A stretch of DNA of 64,000 nucleotides from JAWLHJ01 sp039587535 (GCA_039587535.1 JBDHIF010000014.1:24259-88258), one strand, 5' to 3'. Positions 35,586-45,891 are shown, counted from the first letter of the stretch. Made by a program: numbers and translations. The notes: generated by a model not told the origin, from the sequence alone.

Positions 35586-37307
35586 TCAGTCGGCGACGGT
35601 GGTTTCCTTCACGATCTCCTCGAGCGAGGTGATGCCACGCTCGACCTTCTTGAGCCCGTCCTCGCGGAGGGTCAGCATTCCCTCGGAGCGGGCGAGCTCG
35701 CGGATCTCGTCCGTGCCCATCTCGTTCATGATGGCCTTACGCAGCGCGGTGGTCATGATCATCACCTCGTAGATGCCGCATCTTCCCTTGTATCCGCTTC
35801 CTCCGCACTCGTCGCACCCTTCCCCTTTGTAGAACGTGGTGCGCCCGGCCCAATCCAGAGGGACCTTGGCAGCGTTCAGATACTCCTCGGGGTAGGTCGT
35901 CTCGCGCTTGCAGCTCCCACAGATCCGGCGGGCGAGGCGCTGAGCAGAGACGAGATTCAGCGCGGAAGCCACGTTGAAGGGCTCCAGCCCCATGTCCAAC
36001 AGGCGGGTGACGGTGCCCGCGCAATCGTTGGTATGGAGCGTCGACAGAACGAGGTGACCCGTCAGCGCCGCTTTGATGGCGATACCACCGGTGGCGAGGT
36101 CCCGGATCTCACCGACCATGATGATGTTCGGGTCCTGGCGGAGGAATGCCTTGAGTGCGGCCGCGAAATCCAGCCCGATCGCCGAGCGCACCAACACCTG
36201 ATTGATCCCGTGGATGTTGTACTCCACCGGATCCTCGGCCGTCATGATGTTCGTGTCGATGGTGTTGATCTGCGACAACGCCGAATAGAGCGTGGTGGTC
36301 TTGCCCGACCCGGTCGGCCCGGTCACCAGCACCATCCCGTAGGGCCGCGAGATGGCCCACATGAAGTCCTTCTCGGCCTTCGCCTCGAACCCGAACTTCG
36401 TCAGGTCGAAGGTCAGGTTGCCCTTGTCGAGGATCCGGAGCACGATCTTTTCCCCGAAGATCACCGGGAGCGTGGACACGCGGAAATCGACGACCTTGTT
36501 CTTGAGCTTCAGCTTGATCCGTCCATCCTGGGGAACTCGCCGCTCAGCGATGTTGAGATCCGCCAGAATCTTGATCCGGGAGGTCAGGGCCGCCTTCATC
36601 TTCATGGGCGGCTTCATGACCTCCTGGAGCGCTCCATCGATGCGGTAGCGGACCCGAAGCTCCTTCTCGTACGGCTCGATGTGGATATCGGAGACACCCT
36701 TGAGCACCGCATCGGTGAGCAGCCCGTTGATGAACTTGACGACTGGAGCCGAGTCAATCTCCGCCGCCAGGGCCGAGTAGTCTTCGTCCTCTTCCTCCTC
36801 GATGACTTCGACCTCGTCGAATTCTCCCCACCCTTCGATGAGCTCGCTGATCTGCTCTTCCTCGAAGGCGCCGTAGTAGCCCTCGAGGTGCTTTCGGATC
36901 GTGTACTCCCCGACGATCACCGGCTCGATGTCCAGCTTCGTGATGAACTTCAGGTCATCGATCGCGGAGAAATCCGTGGGGTTGGTCATCGCCACGGTCA
37001 GCGTCCGCCCCACTCGCCGAAGTGGAAGCACGAGATGCTTCTGCGCGACGCTCGCCGAGATCAGCTTCAGGATCTTCGGGTCGACGTTGAACTTGTCCAA
37101 GTCCACGGCGGGCACCCGGTACTGGCGGGCGAGCATCCGCGTGAGCTCGCCTTCTTCGACGAAGCCCAGGTGGACCAGCGCGTAGCCGATGTGGTGGCCG
37201 CTCGCCTTCGCTTCGGCAAGGCCCTCTTTGAGCTGCGCTTCCGTGATGAGTCCCTCGCGGACGAACAGATCCCCGAGTCGGATTTCTCGAACGGCCTTGG
37301 CTGCCAT
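35586..37307 (-). CDS. pilB: Type IV pilus assembly ATPase PilB
   Basis: A 573-residue cytoplasmic motor that drives pilus extension. The N-terminal GspE-type MshEN domain covers about residues 5-150 (LGDLFVREGLITEAQLKEG). The ATPase core has Walker A GPTGSGKTTTLYS near residue 334, Asp box MTAEDPVEY, Walker B NIIMVGEIRD and His box TGHLVLSTLHTND. A zinc site is formed by CGSCKRE and CDECGGSGYKGRCG near residues 457 and 499. An acidic segment (EVEVIEEEEDEDYS, about 165-180) is inserted between the N-terminal domain and the core. It is the first of the pilB-pilT-pilC genes, all spaced under 60 bases. Confidence 0.97.
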   Translation of the reverse strand: MAAKAVREIRLGDLFVREGLITEAQLKEGLAEAKASGHHIGYALVHLGFVEEGELTRMLARQYRVPAVDLDKFNVDPKILKLISASVAQKHLVLPLRRVGRTLTVAMTNPTDFSAIDDLKFITKLDIEPVIVGEYTIRKHLEGYYGAFEEEQISELIEGWGEFDEVEVIEEEEDEDYSALAAEIDSAPVVKFINGLLTDAVLKGVSDIHIEPYEKELRVRYRIDGALQEVMKPPMKMKAALTSRIKILADLNIAERRVPQDGRIKLKLKNKVVDFRVSTLPVIFGEKIVLRILDKGNLTFDLTKFGFEAKAEKDFMWAISRPYGMVLVTGPTGSGKTTTLYSALSQINTIDTNIMTAEDPVEYNIHGINQVLVRSAIGLDFAAALKAFLRQDPNIIMVGEIRDLATGGIAIKAALTGHLVLSTLHTNDCAGTVTRLLDMGLEPFNVASALNLVSAQRLARRICGSCKRETTYPEEYLNAAKVPLDWAGRTTFYKGEGCDECGGSGYKGRCGIYEVMIMTTALRKAIMNEMGTDEIRELARSEGMLTLREDGLKKVERGITSLEEIVKETTVAD

Positions 37308-37424
37308 CAGTGATCGTTCCCCTTCAGCACGGAGTTGGGAGGCGACGGCACATCGCGAGTTTCCAAAATACGGTTCCCCCCCAGCACTCTACAAGCTTCG
37401 TATTCAGACCCCCTCCCCCACCCC

Positions 37425-38081
37425 TCATCCCCCCCCGGAAACAAAGACATATGGCCGAAGGCGGGCCACGGTGGCCGGGCCGATGCCCGAAACGCGCTCC
37501 AGGTCCTCGACAGATCTAAACATTTGTTTTTCGCGCACCTCGAGGATCCGCTGTGCCAATGCAGGACCGATACCCGGAAGGACCGTCAACTCGTCGGCCG
37601 ACGCCGTGTTCACGTCCACGACCCCCCCGGTCACTGAGGTCGCCCCCGCCGACCTGGATGGTTCCCGCCCTCCCGCGGCGGGCGGTGGGCGATCCAGATC
37701 GAGCAGCGGTCGAAGCCGCTCGACGGTGGCGTCGCCGATCCCCCTCACAGTCGACAGGTCCTCAGCCCGTCTGAACCTCAGCCCTCTTTCACGTGCTGTG
37801 ACGATCGCCCGGGCGGTCGCGGGCCCTACCCCTGGAAGCCGGTCGAGCTCGACCTCATCCGCACGGTTCGGGTCGACACGCTCCCCGGGCCTGAGCGGCC
37901 GCGATCGCGCGGCCTCTTCCTCGACCGCCTCTAAACTCTCTTCGAGGAGTTGGTCGAGGACGTCCTGGCCGCTCGACCGCTGCGTCTCGGGCACGGCCTC
38001 CGCCCACGCCCATCGGGCCGAGCTCACCAGCACCAGCACCATGACCGCCCGCCTAAGGGCTCGTGATTCCGCGTCGTGCAT
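37425..38081 (-). CDS. ComEA-like exported double helix-hairpin-helix protein
   Basis: A 218-residue protein with a hydrophobic N-terminus (AVMVLVLVSSARWAWA) that fits a signal peptide or anchor. Two tandem helix-hairpin-helix units follow: DPNRADEVELDRLPGVGP...VRGIGDATVERL (about 70-125) and DVNTASADELTVLPGIGP...VSGIGPATVARL (about 155-210). Each resembles the ComEA DNA-binding domain that receives incoming DNA in natural transformation. Classical ComEA has one unit, so the doubling is unusual. Placement between pilB and the SprA gene on the same strand supports a link to pilus-driven DNA uptake, but a role in binding DNA is inferred. Confidence 0.85.
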   Translation of the reverse strand: MHDAESRALRRAVMVLVLVSSARWAWAEAVPETQRSSGQDVLDQLLEESLEAVEEEAARSRPLRPGERVDPNRADEVELDRLPGVGPATARAIVTARERGLRFRRAEDLSTVRGIGDATVERLRPLLDLDRPPPAAGGREPSRSAGATSVTGGVVDVNTASADELTVLPGIGPALAQRILEVREKQMFRSVEDLERVSGIGPATVARLRPYVFVSGGG

Positions 38082-38167
38082 CCTGAAGGGTGACCCAACG
38101 GACGCGGCAGGGGCATGGCGGACCGCGCCAGCGCGCGGGTCGGGGGGGAAGACTAGCCGGTCGTATG

Positions 38168-41100
38168 CTACGGCGTGGGGAACGAGCCCGCCGAGAACTC
38201 CAGCTGACCGAAGACACCGAGTTGCAGCTGAGTGGAGCCGGTACGCTGGCCTACGAAGGACTGCCTGTCGTCGAAGCTGAGCTGCATGCCCACGGAGAAG
38301 TCACCGACGGAGGTGTCGATGGAAACGCTGAGCGTCCGGCGGATCTGATCGACGAATGCCACACACCCTTCCCCCACCCTCGTGATCCGGCAGCTGCGCT
38401 CGGAGACGTAGCCCGCCAGGATCGCGAGATCCACGGGCTGGTCGAAGCTACCGGCCAACGGCCCAACCGGATCCCAGCGGCTTCGGAGCGTCAAACGATG
38501 GGAAAGCTCCTCTCTCTCCGTGTCACCAGTGGGATCGACGCCGCGTCCGGTCCTTACCGAGCCCTGGTAGCTGGTCGTCAGTGTCCCCAACCACTGGACC
38601 GTCACGTCGAAGGGCACACGGAGATCCTCGTCGAAGCGTCGGCGGAGCGAAACTCCGCCGTATTCGATCTGGCGCTCCACGCGTTGCATCCCCGAGGTCA
38701 GAGTCAGGGTGCGCATCCCCGTGAAAGCCGGAAGGCTCACCGACGGAAGTCTCGCCTGGATATTCGGCCAGGTCCGCTGTTCGAGGCGTCGGTCACTGCG
38801 CACGTCCAACGTCGTGGCGTCGAGCATCGCGTACCCGATCTGCACCGACGCGCCTCGTCCCAGGTCCAGCCCGGACCCGAGCGTCCAGCTCTTGCGATCG
38901 GTCCAGATCGCCGCCGTGTCACCTTGAACGAAGCGGTAACCGTCCTGGTCGATCCAACCCAGCTGGTATCCCGCTCCGGGGTTCACGGCATCCCGGCTGA
39001 ACCGCGACGTGACACCGTCGCGGTAGGCCGCCGTCATCGGTCGCAGGGCACCCAGAACCGCTCGCCAGCCGCTATCGTCGTCCGAAGCCTCTGCCGGGGC
39101 GGGTCCGAGCCACGCGGCGGCCAAGCGCCTCGGCTCCAGAGCCAGGGATACGCCCCAATCCCGCTGGCCGCGCGCGTCGCGAGCCAGGGCCAGCGTGGTG
39201 TCGCCGGCGAGCACGCTGCGCTCCAGGAGGTTGGCGCTCCGGTCCGACCGGTACGTCGTTCTCCAGTCGAAGTCGTTGCGAACGAACGAGAGGAGGCGCG
39301 GTGTGAATGCGAGGCGCGTCCGAAGCGTCCGCCCCGTCTCCCACCCGAGATCCAAGCCGGCTGGGCGGAGTCGCTGCTCCAGCAGGAGCTGCTGAACCCC
39401 GACGTCGTTCACCGCGTCACCCGGCTGCAGCAGGTCACGCTCCGTTGAGACGGTGAGCTCGGCCCTCAGGGGCGGCAACGGGTGGAGGCGAACATCGGCG
39501 ACGCTCTCCAAACGCTCCCGGGGGACCAAGGTCGGAGGAGGTTCCTCGTCGCCATGTCGGTCGACAATGCGCTCGAACCTGTAGATCCGATCGTCCTGCC
39601 GCAGATACGACATGCCCACAGAGACCCGCTCAGGTGTCAGCCGCAGCCGTGTCCCCATGACTCGATCCTCCAGGAACCCGGGAAGGAGCCCGCGCAACAG
39701 CCCCTCGGCGAAGCCCGGAACGAGGTTCACTTCCCGAGGCGCCGGGTCCCTCGACCAGGTCACGCCTGCGTCGGTCCCGTTCGAGGTGTAACGCGACGTG
39801 ATGGTGGAGCCATTGGATCTCGTGTAGGCCGCCCTTGCCGCAAGCCCGTCGACGAAGAAGCCCACAAGGGGGTCGGCTGCAGGGGTGCGCCTGCGGAAAG
39901 CCACTCCCAACCTGGTCCGACGTGATGCTGTTTCCCGCAGGTCTGGCAAGCGATCGGCCCGGAGGTCGGAGCCCTCTAAAAAGCGGGGTGATTGACTGAC
40001 CCGATTCACGTCCAGCGTAAGTGGAACCTCGACCCCCCAGTCGCTCGGCATCATCCGATCCAGGGCGAGCGTGGAACGTAGATCGATATTGCGGTCGGTC
40101 TGGTAGGACGGCTCCTGGCGGAGCTGCCGGAAATCGGCGGTGCGGTTGGAGACGCTGAGCCGGGTCTCGAACGCACCGCCGCCGTCCAGCACCACGTCCA
40201 CCGCGCCGGCCAATCCCGGGCGCCTCACCGGATCTCCGAGCCTCAGCTCGTCTACCCATATCTCGCCTGAAGCGGGAAGATCGCCCTCGTTCCACACGCC
40301 CAGCGACAGCTCTCGCACCGCGGCCAGATTGGGCGCCCGGCCGCGGTCTCTCAACGAGACCGCATACGTCGAGTCGGCAGACCACACCATGATGGCTGGA
40401 TCCCCAGCACCGGGGGGATTGGTGAGCAGGAGCTCCTCAGCACGCTGCCGCAGGTCGAACCAAGCGTCGAACTGCACCCTGATCTCGGGAAGCCAGTCGG
40501 CGGGGTCTACGCCACCGGCAGGGGCCGTTCCAGGCAATCGGGTCCTGTAGAGGTAGAAGTTGTCCGGATCGTTTCCGACCTTGAAGAAGAAGCTGCGTGG
40601 CTCGTCGGGGCCGAACTCGCCGGACCGAGCGACGACCCACAGCCTCGCCTGGCGGTACGAGAGGAAATTGCGCGGGCGCTGCGGAAAGCGCTGGTACACC
40701 TCCGCGCGGGCTCCTGGAGCCAGGTCCTCGAACGCCACTCCCAGGGATTTCTCGTTGAACTCGATCCCCTGACCGGCGAACGCGCTGGTCGGATCCACGA
40801 GCTCCTCCAGAACACCGGGGGGCGAGCTGTACGCGCCGCCTTCCGTGAGACGGGAGATCGATGACACCTCCACCCGCCCCCCGACAGACAGCGTGTCGCC
40901 GCCGATGCCCGTGAGCACCCCCTCACCGTCCCGCTTGATCCACCGCGATCCCACCAGTCTCATCCGGGCCAGCCGAACCTGGGCTCCGGCCGGTCCGACC
41001 GCGGTAACGCGCAGGTGCCGAACGGAACGAAGCTCCGCGTCGCTTACGATTCCACCGACCTCCACCCCCTCTCCCCCGCGGATGGGTATGCGGTAGAGCT

Positions 41101-44100
41101 CGAAGCCCAGGGGTGATTCCGTCTCCGCCGACGTCCGGGCGAGGTAGGGTGACGCGCCGTCCAGCGCCAAAGCGAACCGCAGGTGCCGCTCCTGGGTGTC
41201 CAGGATGCCGTCCGCGTCCAGGTCTTCTGAGTCCGGGCGACCGTTGCCCCGCGTGCAGACGCTCCTCGGGTCCCCGATCCGATAGACCCTCCCGGGCTCG
41301 GCCTGGCACGACTCGTCCCAAACGCCCAGCGCGTCGGCGGCGCTGTTCCAGAGCTCACCACGGGCCGGGTCGGCCTCCTGATCGAGCACCGCGAGACCCC
41401 ACGGGCGACCGTCAGGACGTGTGCCACCCGTGGTACCCTGATCGTCTACGACGAGCGCATCTTCACTGACCGTGCCCAGATCCAGGATTAATCGAGCATC
41501 CTCACCCGATGCCACGTAGACCTCGAGGAACTCGGTGCGGGTCAGGTCCAGGCCCTGGGTGGCCAGAGGAGTCGTGACCGACCGCCATCCCAGTGCTCCG
41601 CCCCCGCGGGGTGCCTCGAGGTTCAGGAGCATGCCACGCTCTCGCGTCTCCGCTCCCGCCACGGCAATACGCCGATCGATCTCATCTCGCGCGAAGTAGC
41701 CTTCGTGCAGACCAAGGCTGTCGCCGGTGGGCCCTTCCACGATCCACTGAGTCTGCCAGGTCATGGGTGCCGCGGTGGTTGCGTCCAAGACCGCCGGAAA
41801 TAACGCTTCGGCACCGTCGCGGAACGCGGGCGCGCTCCCCAGCCTCCAGCTCGAGGAGACCAGGGACACCGGCAGCGCCTGCGCGGCATCGAAGTCGTCC
41901 ACGAAGGCGCGGCCGTCGATGTTCGGGTTGGGCACCGACACGGCGAGCTCGCCCTCCAGCTCGAGAGACGTCACACCATCCAAGCGAAGGCCCGGGATCA
42001 CGTCCAACACGCGATCCACCCAGCCCACAGTCGTCCCGTAGTCGGCGGTGATTCCACCCAGCAGGGCCGCTCCGGGCTCGGTTCCGAGCACCGGCCGACG
42101 CACGACCGATCGCTCGGTTCGGTACAGCCCCAGCACATCGAGCCCGCCCCCCGCCCCTAGATCGGTGTGGGTCCGGAACCCGAAGACCTGGGTTGGCGAG
42201 ACCTCGAAAAGGGATCGCTGTTCCCACGAGGCGCGCACCGACGCCGTGGGATCGGTAGCGAAAAGCGCATCGGCGTCCAGGAGCACCACTTGCCCCACGT
42301 CGTAGTCGATCTCGTAGTCCAGCCCCCGTGTGAGGACCCGGTCACCAAGGAGGATACGCTCGCTTCCCTCCCGGATGCCGAAGGCTCCCAGCGAGAACGA
42401 CGAGATCACTCCAGTGGATTGAAGTCGGTACGCCAGCGTGAGTCGGAAGCGCCCCGCGTTCTCTCTCTCAAAGGGGTCTTCCTCGTCATAGATGCGGGTA
42501 TTCGCGTCTCCGCCGAGGACGCTGGCCGCCTGGATCGCGCTGAGCCCCAGCGACTCGACGGGCGGCGGTACCGCGAAGGGGCGGAGCGTGGGAAAGACGA
42601 CGAACGTTCCTTGGACCGGGTCTTCGTCCGCGAACAGGTCGCCGCCGGGTCGATACACGAACGACGGGTCGATCCGGTCGACGGGCGCCTCCTCGTCCAA
42701 GCCGAAGAGCCGGAGGAACGTGAGGCTCTCACCGGACGGGCGTTGCTTGAAGGTCCGTCCCTGCGAACGCTCTCCCAGGGACACCGTGAGGTCCACCGAC
42801 CCAGGTTCCACGTCGGGCGAGCCGGAGACCCGGTAGACCTGGTGCATCTCGAGGTCCCAGGTGGGTAGCCCCGGACGATGGTTGGCTCCGCTGGCCTTCA
42901 GAAGGCGAAGCGTCGGTCGATCGCCCTGGTTCGCGATGCGCTCCGGGTTGTAGTCGCCCACCGTGTCGCCCACTGCGGTGACGTATGTGACCGCCAACAT
43001 CTCTTCTGAGCGCAGGGGCGTCCTCAACGCCACCCAGAGCCCGCTCGGGTGCACGAAGTAGTCGATGCCGGGCTGCAGATACCGGAACCAGCCCGACTCC
43101 ACGACGGTGCCCACGGCGGATTCCGCGACCGCATCCGCCTGAATGAACCCCTCCACCTGCGACTGAAGAACGGCGTCGTTCTCGTAACGATACAGCTGGA
43201 TGGGTGTGTCGCCCGGGGCGACGTCCGGGGGCGCTGAAGCTGGATCGAGAGAGAGAACGTCCACGTGCGGGTGACGCTCCAGCACCGTCGGATCGAACAG
43301 GAAGAAGAACTGGCCTCGGACGTAGTCGGCATCGTCCAGCACCAGCGTGTCCTCCTGGACGAAGCCACGCTGGTCGCCGATGCCGCTGAGCTGGAAGACG
43401 CGCGAGTTCAGATCGCCCCTCTGCTGCGCCCACACCGCCTGGAAGTCCACCGGCCCCACCTGGCCTCCTGCCTGGAAGCCGAAGTTGCCCGCAGGAAGCC
43501 CCTCGGTGAGATATCGAGAACGGGGCAGATTGAACGTCACGTCTCCGACTTCGAGCCGCCGCAGGATGTCGTCCTCGCCGCCCTCGTAGAAGATGTTGAT
43601 GCGATTGGCGGCATCGAATTCCCTGGCCTGGTCGAAGTCCACGTCGACACGGATCCGGTCCGCGATGGTCCCGTCCATCTGGACGCCAAACAGGAATTCG
43701 GGACTCAGCTGCGGAATGAGCGTCGGCGTGCAGCTATCCTTGAACTGGACATCGCACGGCTCGAACCGGGCCCAGTCGCCACCGAGCTCCATGCGGCTCC
43801 TCACCCTCATGGCCAGATCCGCGAAGTCCGTCACGAACCGGTCGCCGACCCCTTCGGCCGGTCGGATCCGGGAAGGCGGCGGGGCTGGAAGGAAGCGGGC
43901 CGTGTCCGACTCCGGCGCGGCAAAAGCCACCACCCGGGCACGCAACGCAGCGGGCAACCACGCATCAGGGTCGGTGGCGACCGGAGCACGCGTCCGGACC
44001 GGCCTTGCCGCCAACCCCAGGCTTACGCCTTCCATGATCGACGGCGCGTCCCTCCGGCCGACAGCACCCATCCCCACGGGGATCCTCCGGAGCCCCAGGG

Positions 44101-44329
44101 TCACGTGCGGCTCCTCGGGGGCGGCCGTCAACCCTCCCACCACCGCCCCTCCCGGCTCGTCCAGATTCCGTCGGAGGATCGTATCGGGGACCGCGGCCGA
44201 CGCCACCGGCTCGGAGAGGATCGATCTGCCCTGCGCGGGCTCGACCGGCAACCCATCGGCATGCGCCACGGCGCCCGCCAAGGGCGGAACGCTCACGCTG
44301 AGGAGCAGGAGGGCGAAGCGGACAGTCAC
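38168..44329 (-). CDS. sprA: SprA-like outer-membrane translocon (type IX secretion system)
   Basis: A 2053-residue protein with a signal peptide (FALLLLSVSVPPLAGAVAHA). It looks like SprA/Sov, the giant beta-barrel through which type IX cargo leaves the cell. Supporting features are its size, repeated beta-strand barrel segments, LGDRVLTRGLDYEIDYDVGQV (trimmed motif GLDYEIDYDVGQVVLLD), FVDDFDAAQ followed by SSSWRLG, DLDADGILDTQE and FLSYRQARLWVVAR. Those blocks correspond in order to the SprA N-terminal, middle and motility-associated domains. The start is a GTG at 44329 with no clear Shine-Dalgarno. No other type IX genes (PorV, GldKLMN) are in the window. SprA is best known in Bacteroidota; homologues in Gemmatimonadota are consistent with the inferred taxon. 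Confidence 0.85.
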   Translation of the reverse strand: MTVRFALLLLSVSVPPLAGAVAHADGLPVEPAQGRSILSEPVASAAVPDTILRRNLDEPGGAVVGGLTAAPEEPHVTLGLRRIPVGMGAVGRRDAPSIMEGVSLGLAARPVRTRAPVATDPDAWLPAALRARVVAFAAPESDTARFLPAPPPSRIRPAEGVGDRFVTDFADLAMRVRSRMELGGDWARFEPCDVQFKDSCTPTLIPQLSPEFLFGVQMDGTIADRIRVDVDFDQAREFDAANRINIFYEGGEDDILRRLEVGDVTFNLPRSRYLTEGLPAGNFGFQAGGQVGPVDFQAVWAQQRGDLNSRVFQLSGIGDQRGFVQEDTLVLDDADYVRGQFFFLFDPTVLERHPHVDVLSLDPASAPPDVAPGDTPIQLYRYENDAVLQSQVEGFIQADAVAESAVGTVVESGWFRYLQPGIDYFVHPSGLWVALRTPLRSEEMLAVTYVTAVGDTVGDYNPERIANQGDRPTLRLLKASGANHRPGLPTWDLEMHQVYRVSGSPDVEPGSVDLTVSLGERSQGRTFKQRPSGESLTFLRLFGLDEEAPVDRIDPSFVYRPGGDLFADEDPVQGTFVVFPTLRPFAVPPPVESLGLSAIQAASVLGGDANTRIYDEEDPFERENAGRFRLTLAYRLQSTGVISSFSLGAFGIREGSERILLGDRVLTRGLDYEIDYDVGQVVLLDADALFATDPTASVRASWEQRSLFEVSPTQVFGFRTHTDLGAGGGLDVLGLYRTERSVVRRPVLGTEPGAALLGGITADYGTTVGWVDRVLDVIPGLRLDGVTSLELEGELAVSVPNPNIDGRAFVDDFDAAQALPVSLVSSSWRLGSAPAFRDGAEALFPAVLDATTAAPMTWQTQWIVEGPTGDSLGLHEGYFARDEIDRRIAVAGAETRERGMLLNLEAPRGGGALGWRSVTTPLATQGLDLTRTEFLEVYVASGEDARLILDLGTVSEDALVVDDQGTTGGTRPDGRPWGLAVLDQEADPARGELWNSAADALGVWDESCQAEPGRVYRIGDPRSVCTRGNGRPDSEDLDADGILDTQERHLRFALALDGASPYLARTSAETESPLGFELYRIPIRGGEGVEVGGIVSDAELRSVRHLRVTAVGPAGAQVRLARMRLVGSRWIKRDGEGVLTGIGGDTLSVGGRVEVSSISRLTEGGAYSSPPGVLEELVDPTSAFAGQGIEFNEKSLGVAFEDLAPGARAEVYQRFPQRPRNFLSYRQARLWVVARSGEFGPDEPRSFFFKVGNDPDNFYLYRTRLPGTAPAGGVDPADWLPEIRVQFDAWFDLRQRAEELLLTNPPGAGDPAIMVWSADSTYAVSLRDRGRAPNLAAVRELSLGVWNEGDLPASGEIWVDELRLGDPVRRPGLAGAVDVVLDGGGAFETRLSVSNRTADFRQLRQEPSYQTDRNIDLRSTLALDRMMPSDWGVEVPLTLDVNRVSQSPRFLEGSDLRADRLPDLRETASRRTRLGVAFRRRTPAADPLVGFFVDGLAARAAYTRSNGSTITSRYTSNGTDAGVTWSRDPAPREVNLVPGFAEGLLRGLLPGFLEDRVMGTRLRLTPERVSVGMSYLRQDDRIYRFERIVDRHGDEEPPPTLVPRERLESVADVRLHPLPPLRAELTVSTERDLLQPGDAVNDVGVQQLLLEQRLRPAGLDLGWETGRTLRTRLAFTPRLLSFVRNDFDWRTTYRSDRSANLLERSVLAGDTTLALARDARGQRDWGVSLALEPRRLAAAWLGPAPAEASDDDSGWRAVLGALRPMTAAYRDGVTSRFSRDAVNPGAGYQLGWIDQDGYRFVQGDTAAIWTDRKSWTLGSGLDLGRGASVQIGYAMLDATTLDVRSDRRLEQRTWPNIQARLPSVSLPAFTGMRTLTLTSGMQRVERQIEYGGVSLRRRFDEDLRVPFDVTVQWLGTLTTSYQGSVRTGRGVDPTGDTEREELSHRLTLRSRWDPVGPLAGSFDQPVDLAILAGYVSERSCRITRVGEGCVAFVDQIRRTLSVSIDTSVGDFSVGMQLSFDDRQSFVGQRTGSTQLQLGVFGQLEFSAGSFPTP

Positions 44330-44454
44330 ACGAATCGTGTCAGCCGTTGAACCGAGGAGCGGGACCCGGTGTACGGTATCGACTGAAGGTGCTCCTCCGC
44401 ATCCGTAGGACGGAAGGGCACCACGTCATCCCAGCAAGGACCCACGGCCCAGCC

Positions 44455-45891
44455 ATGCGCCTCAGCGTGCTGACGAGATACCTGATTCGGATCCACATCG
44501 GTCCGTTCCTATTCGCGTTGTGCACCATCACGGGCCTGATCTTCCTGAACGCCGTGGCGCAGCGGGTCAACGATCTCGTAGGCAAGGGGCTCCCCGTTCG
44601 GGTTATCGTCGACTTCCTCGTACTCTCACTGCCCCACACCATCGCGCTCTCGCTTCCGATGTCGGTGCTCGTCGCCGTGCTCTACGCCTTCAGCGAGATG
44701 ACTTCGGCCAACGAGGTCACCGCGATGTCGGCCGGAGGGATCCGCCCCACCCGCGTCCTCGGCCCACTCCTGATCCTCGGCGCTCTGGGCACAGGGGTCA
44801 TGCTGTACTTCAACGATCGAGTGCTCCCTGATTCCAACCATGCGCTAAAGAACCTGCTGCTCGACATCGGTCGCAAGAGCCCGACGCTCGATCTCCGGGA
44901 GCAGATCGTGAACGAGATCGCCTCTGACGACGGCTCTGCGCGGTACTTCCTCACCGCCACGAACATCGACAACGCCACCAACACGCTTTACGACGTCACC
45001 ATTTTCGACGCCAACGACAGCCGCCGGCAGAGGACCACCTACGCCGAGCGTGGCCAGATGGCGTTCAACCAAAGTCGCACCGACCTGTTCCTGACGCTGC
45101 ACGATGGCGTGGTGCATGAGGTGCAATCGGAACGGACCGGGGGATTTCAGAGGGTATACTTCGACGAGCAGCTGGTGCCACTCCGGAGCGTGGGGAACGA
45201 GCTCGAACGGCGTATGGGCGGTTCGGAACGCTCCGATCGCGAGATGGGCTTCGGGCTCCTGGCCGAGAGCGCCGACCGCCGCCGGGCCGAGTTGGATTCA
45301 CTGCGCGCGGTCAGCTCCGAGCAGGCCGTGACCGTCGTGAGACAGGCCCTGGGACGTCCCGTGGCGGCCACGGACAGCGTCGGGGGCGATGCCCGACGGG
45401 TACCGCGCACCGCCGGCGTTCTGGCTCAGGACCGTCCGACCCAGGTGGTGGTGTTGGATGCCCGCCGAAGGGCCAGCGTCGGGGATTCCCACGAGCAGGC
45501 TGTCTACCGGTATCAGGTCGAGATCCACAAGAAGCTGGCCATCGCCTTCGCTTGCCTGGTCTTCTCGCTCATCGGGCCACCTCTGGCGCTCCGTTTCCCC
45601 AGGGGCGGCGTCGGCATGGTCGTGGCGGCCTCCACGGTCATCTTCAGCGTCTACTGGGTGGGACTCATCGCGGGGGAGAGCCTGGCGGACCGCCGGGTGG
45701 CCAGTCCCGTCCTGACCATGTGGGTGAGCAACGTGATCTTCCTCCTGGTCGGGATTTGGCTGGCTCGGCGGATGGGTGAGGCAGGCTCCACCGTTCGCGG
45801 TGGGGGCGGTCGACTCGGAAGGTTGTGGCGCGGCCTCACGGATCGGCTCGAGCCGAGGGGCACGGCGGAGGCCGGAGCGGGGGTGGGATGA
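44455..45891 (+). CDS. lptF: LptF-type lipopolysaccharide export permease (YjgP/YjgQ family)
   Basis: A 478-residue inner-membrane protein of the LptF/LptG family, which with LptB drives lipopolysaccharide from the inner membrane to the periplasmic bridge. ATG 44455 begins the conserved MRLSVLTRYLIRIHIGPF; the frame is open further upstream to 44347 without support. Six helices are expected: three at the N-terminus (LFALCTITGLIFLNAV, SLPHTIALSLPMSVLVAVL) and three at the C-terminus (IAFACLVFSLIGPPLALRF). A periplasmic beta-jellyroll lies between, here with a longer charged segment (about 245-345) than usual. It overlaps lptG by four bases (ATGA) and is divergent from sprA. Confidence 0.9.
   Translation: MRLSVLTRYLIRIHIGPFLFALCTITGLIFLNAVAQRVNDLVGKGLPVRVIVDFLVLSLPHTIALSLPMSVLVAVLYAFSEMTSANEVTAMSAGGIRPTRVLGPLLILGALGTGVMLYFNDRVLPDSNHALKNLLLDIGRKSPTLDLREQIVNEIASDDGSARYFLTATNIDNATNTLYDVTIFDANDSRRQRTTYAERGQMAFNQSRTDLFLTLHDGVVHEVQSERTGGFQRVYFDEQLVPLRSVGNELERRMGGSERSDREMGFGLLAESADRRRAELDSLRAVSSEQAVTVVRQALGRPVAATDSVGGDARRVPRTAGVLAQDRPTQVVVLDARRRASVGDSHEQAVYRYQVEIHKKLAIAFACLVFSLIGPPLALRFPRGGVGMVVAASTVIFSVYWVGLIAGESLADRRVASPVLTMWVSNVIFLLVGIWLARRMGEAGSTVRGGGGRLGRLWRGLTDRLEPRGTAEAGAGVG

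Noticed and set aside
36033..37313. A 426-codon plus-strand frame opposite pilB
   Set aside because: PilB motifs on the minus strand are unambiguous. The antisense frame is rich in Arg, Asp and Val without structure.
43265..44350. A 361-codon plus-strand frame opposite the start of sprA
   Set aside because: The minus strand carries the SprA signal peptide and N-terminal domain, so this is a shadow.
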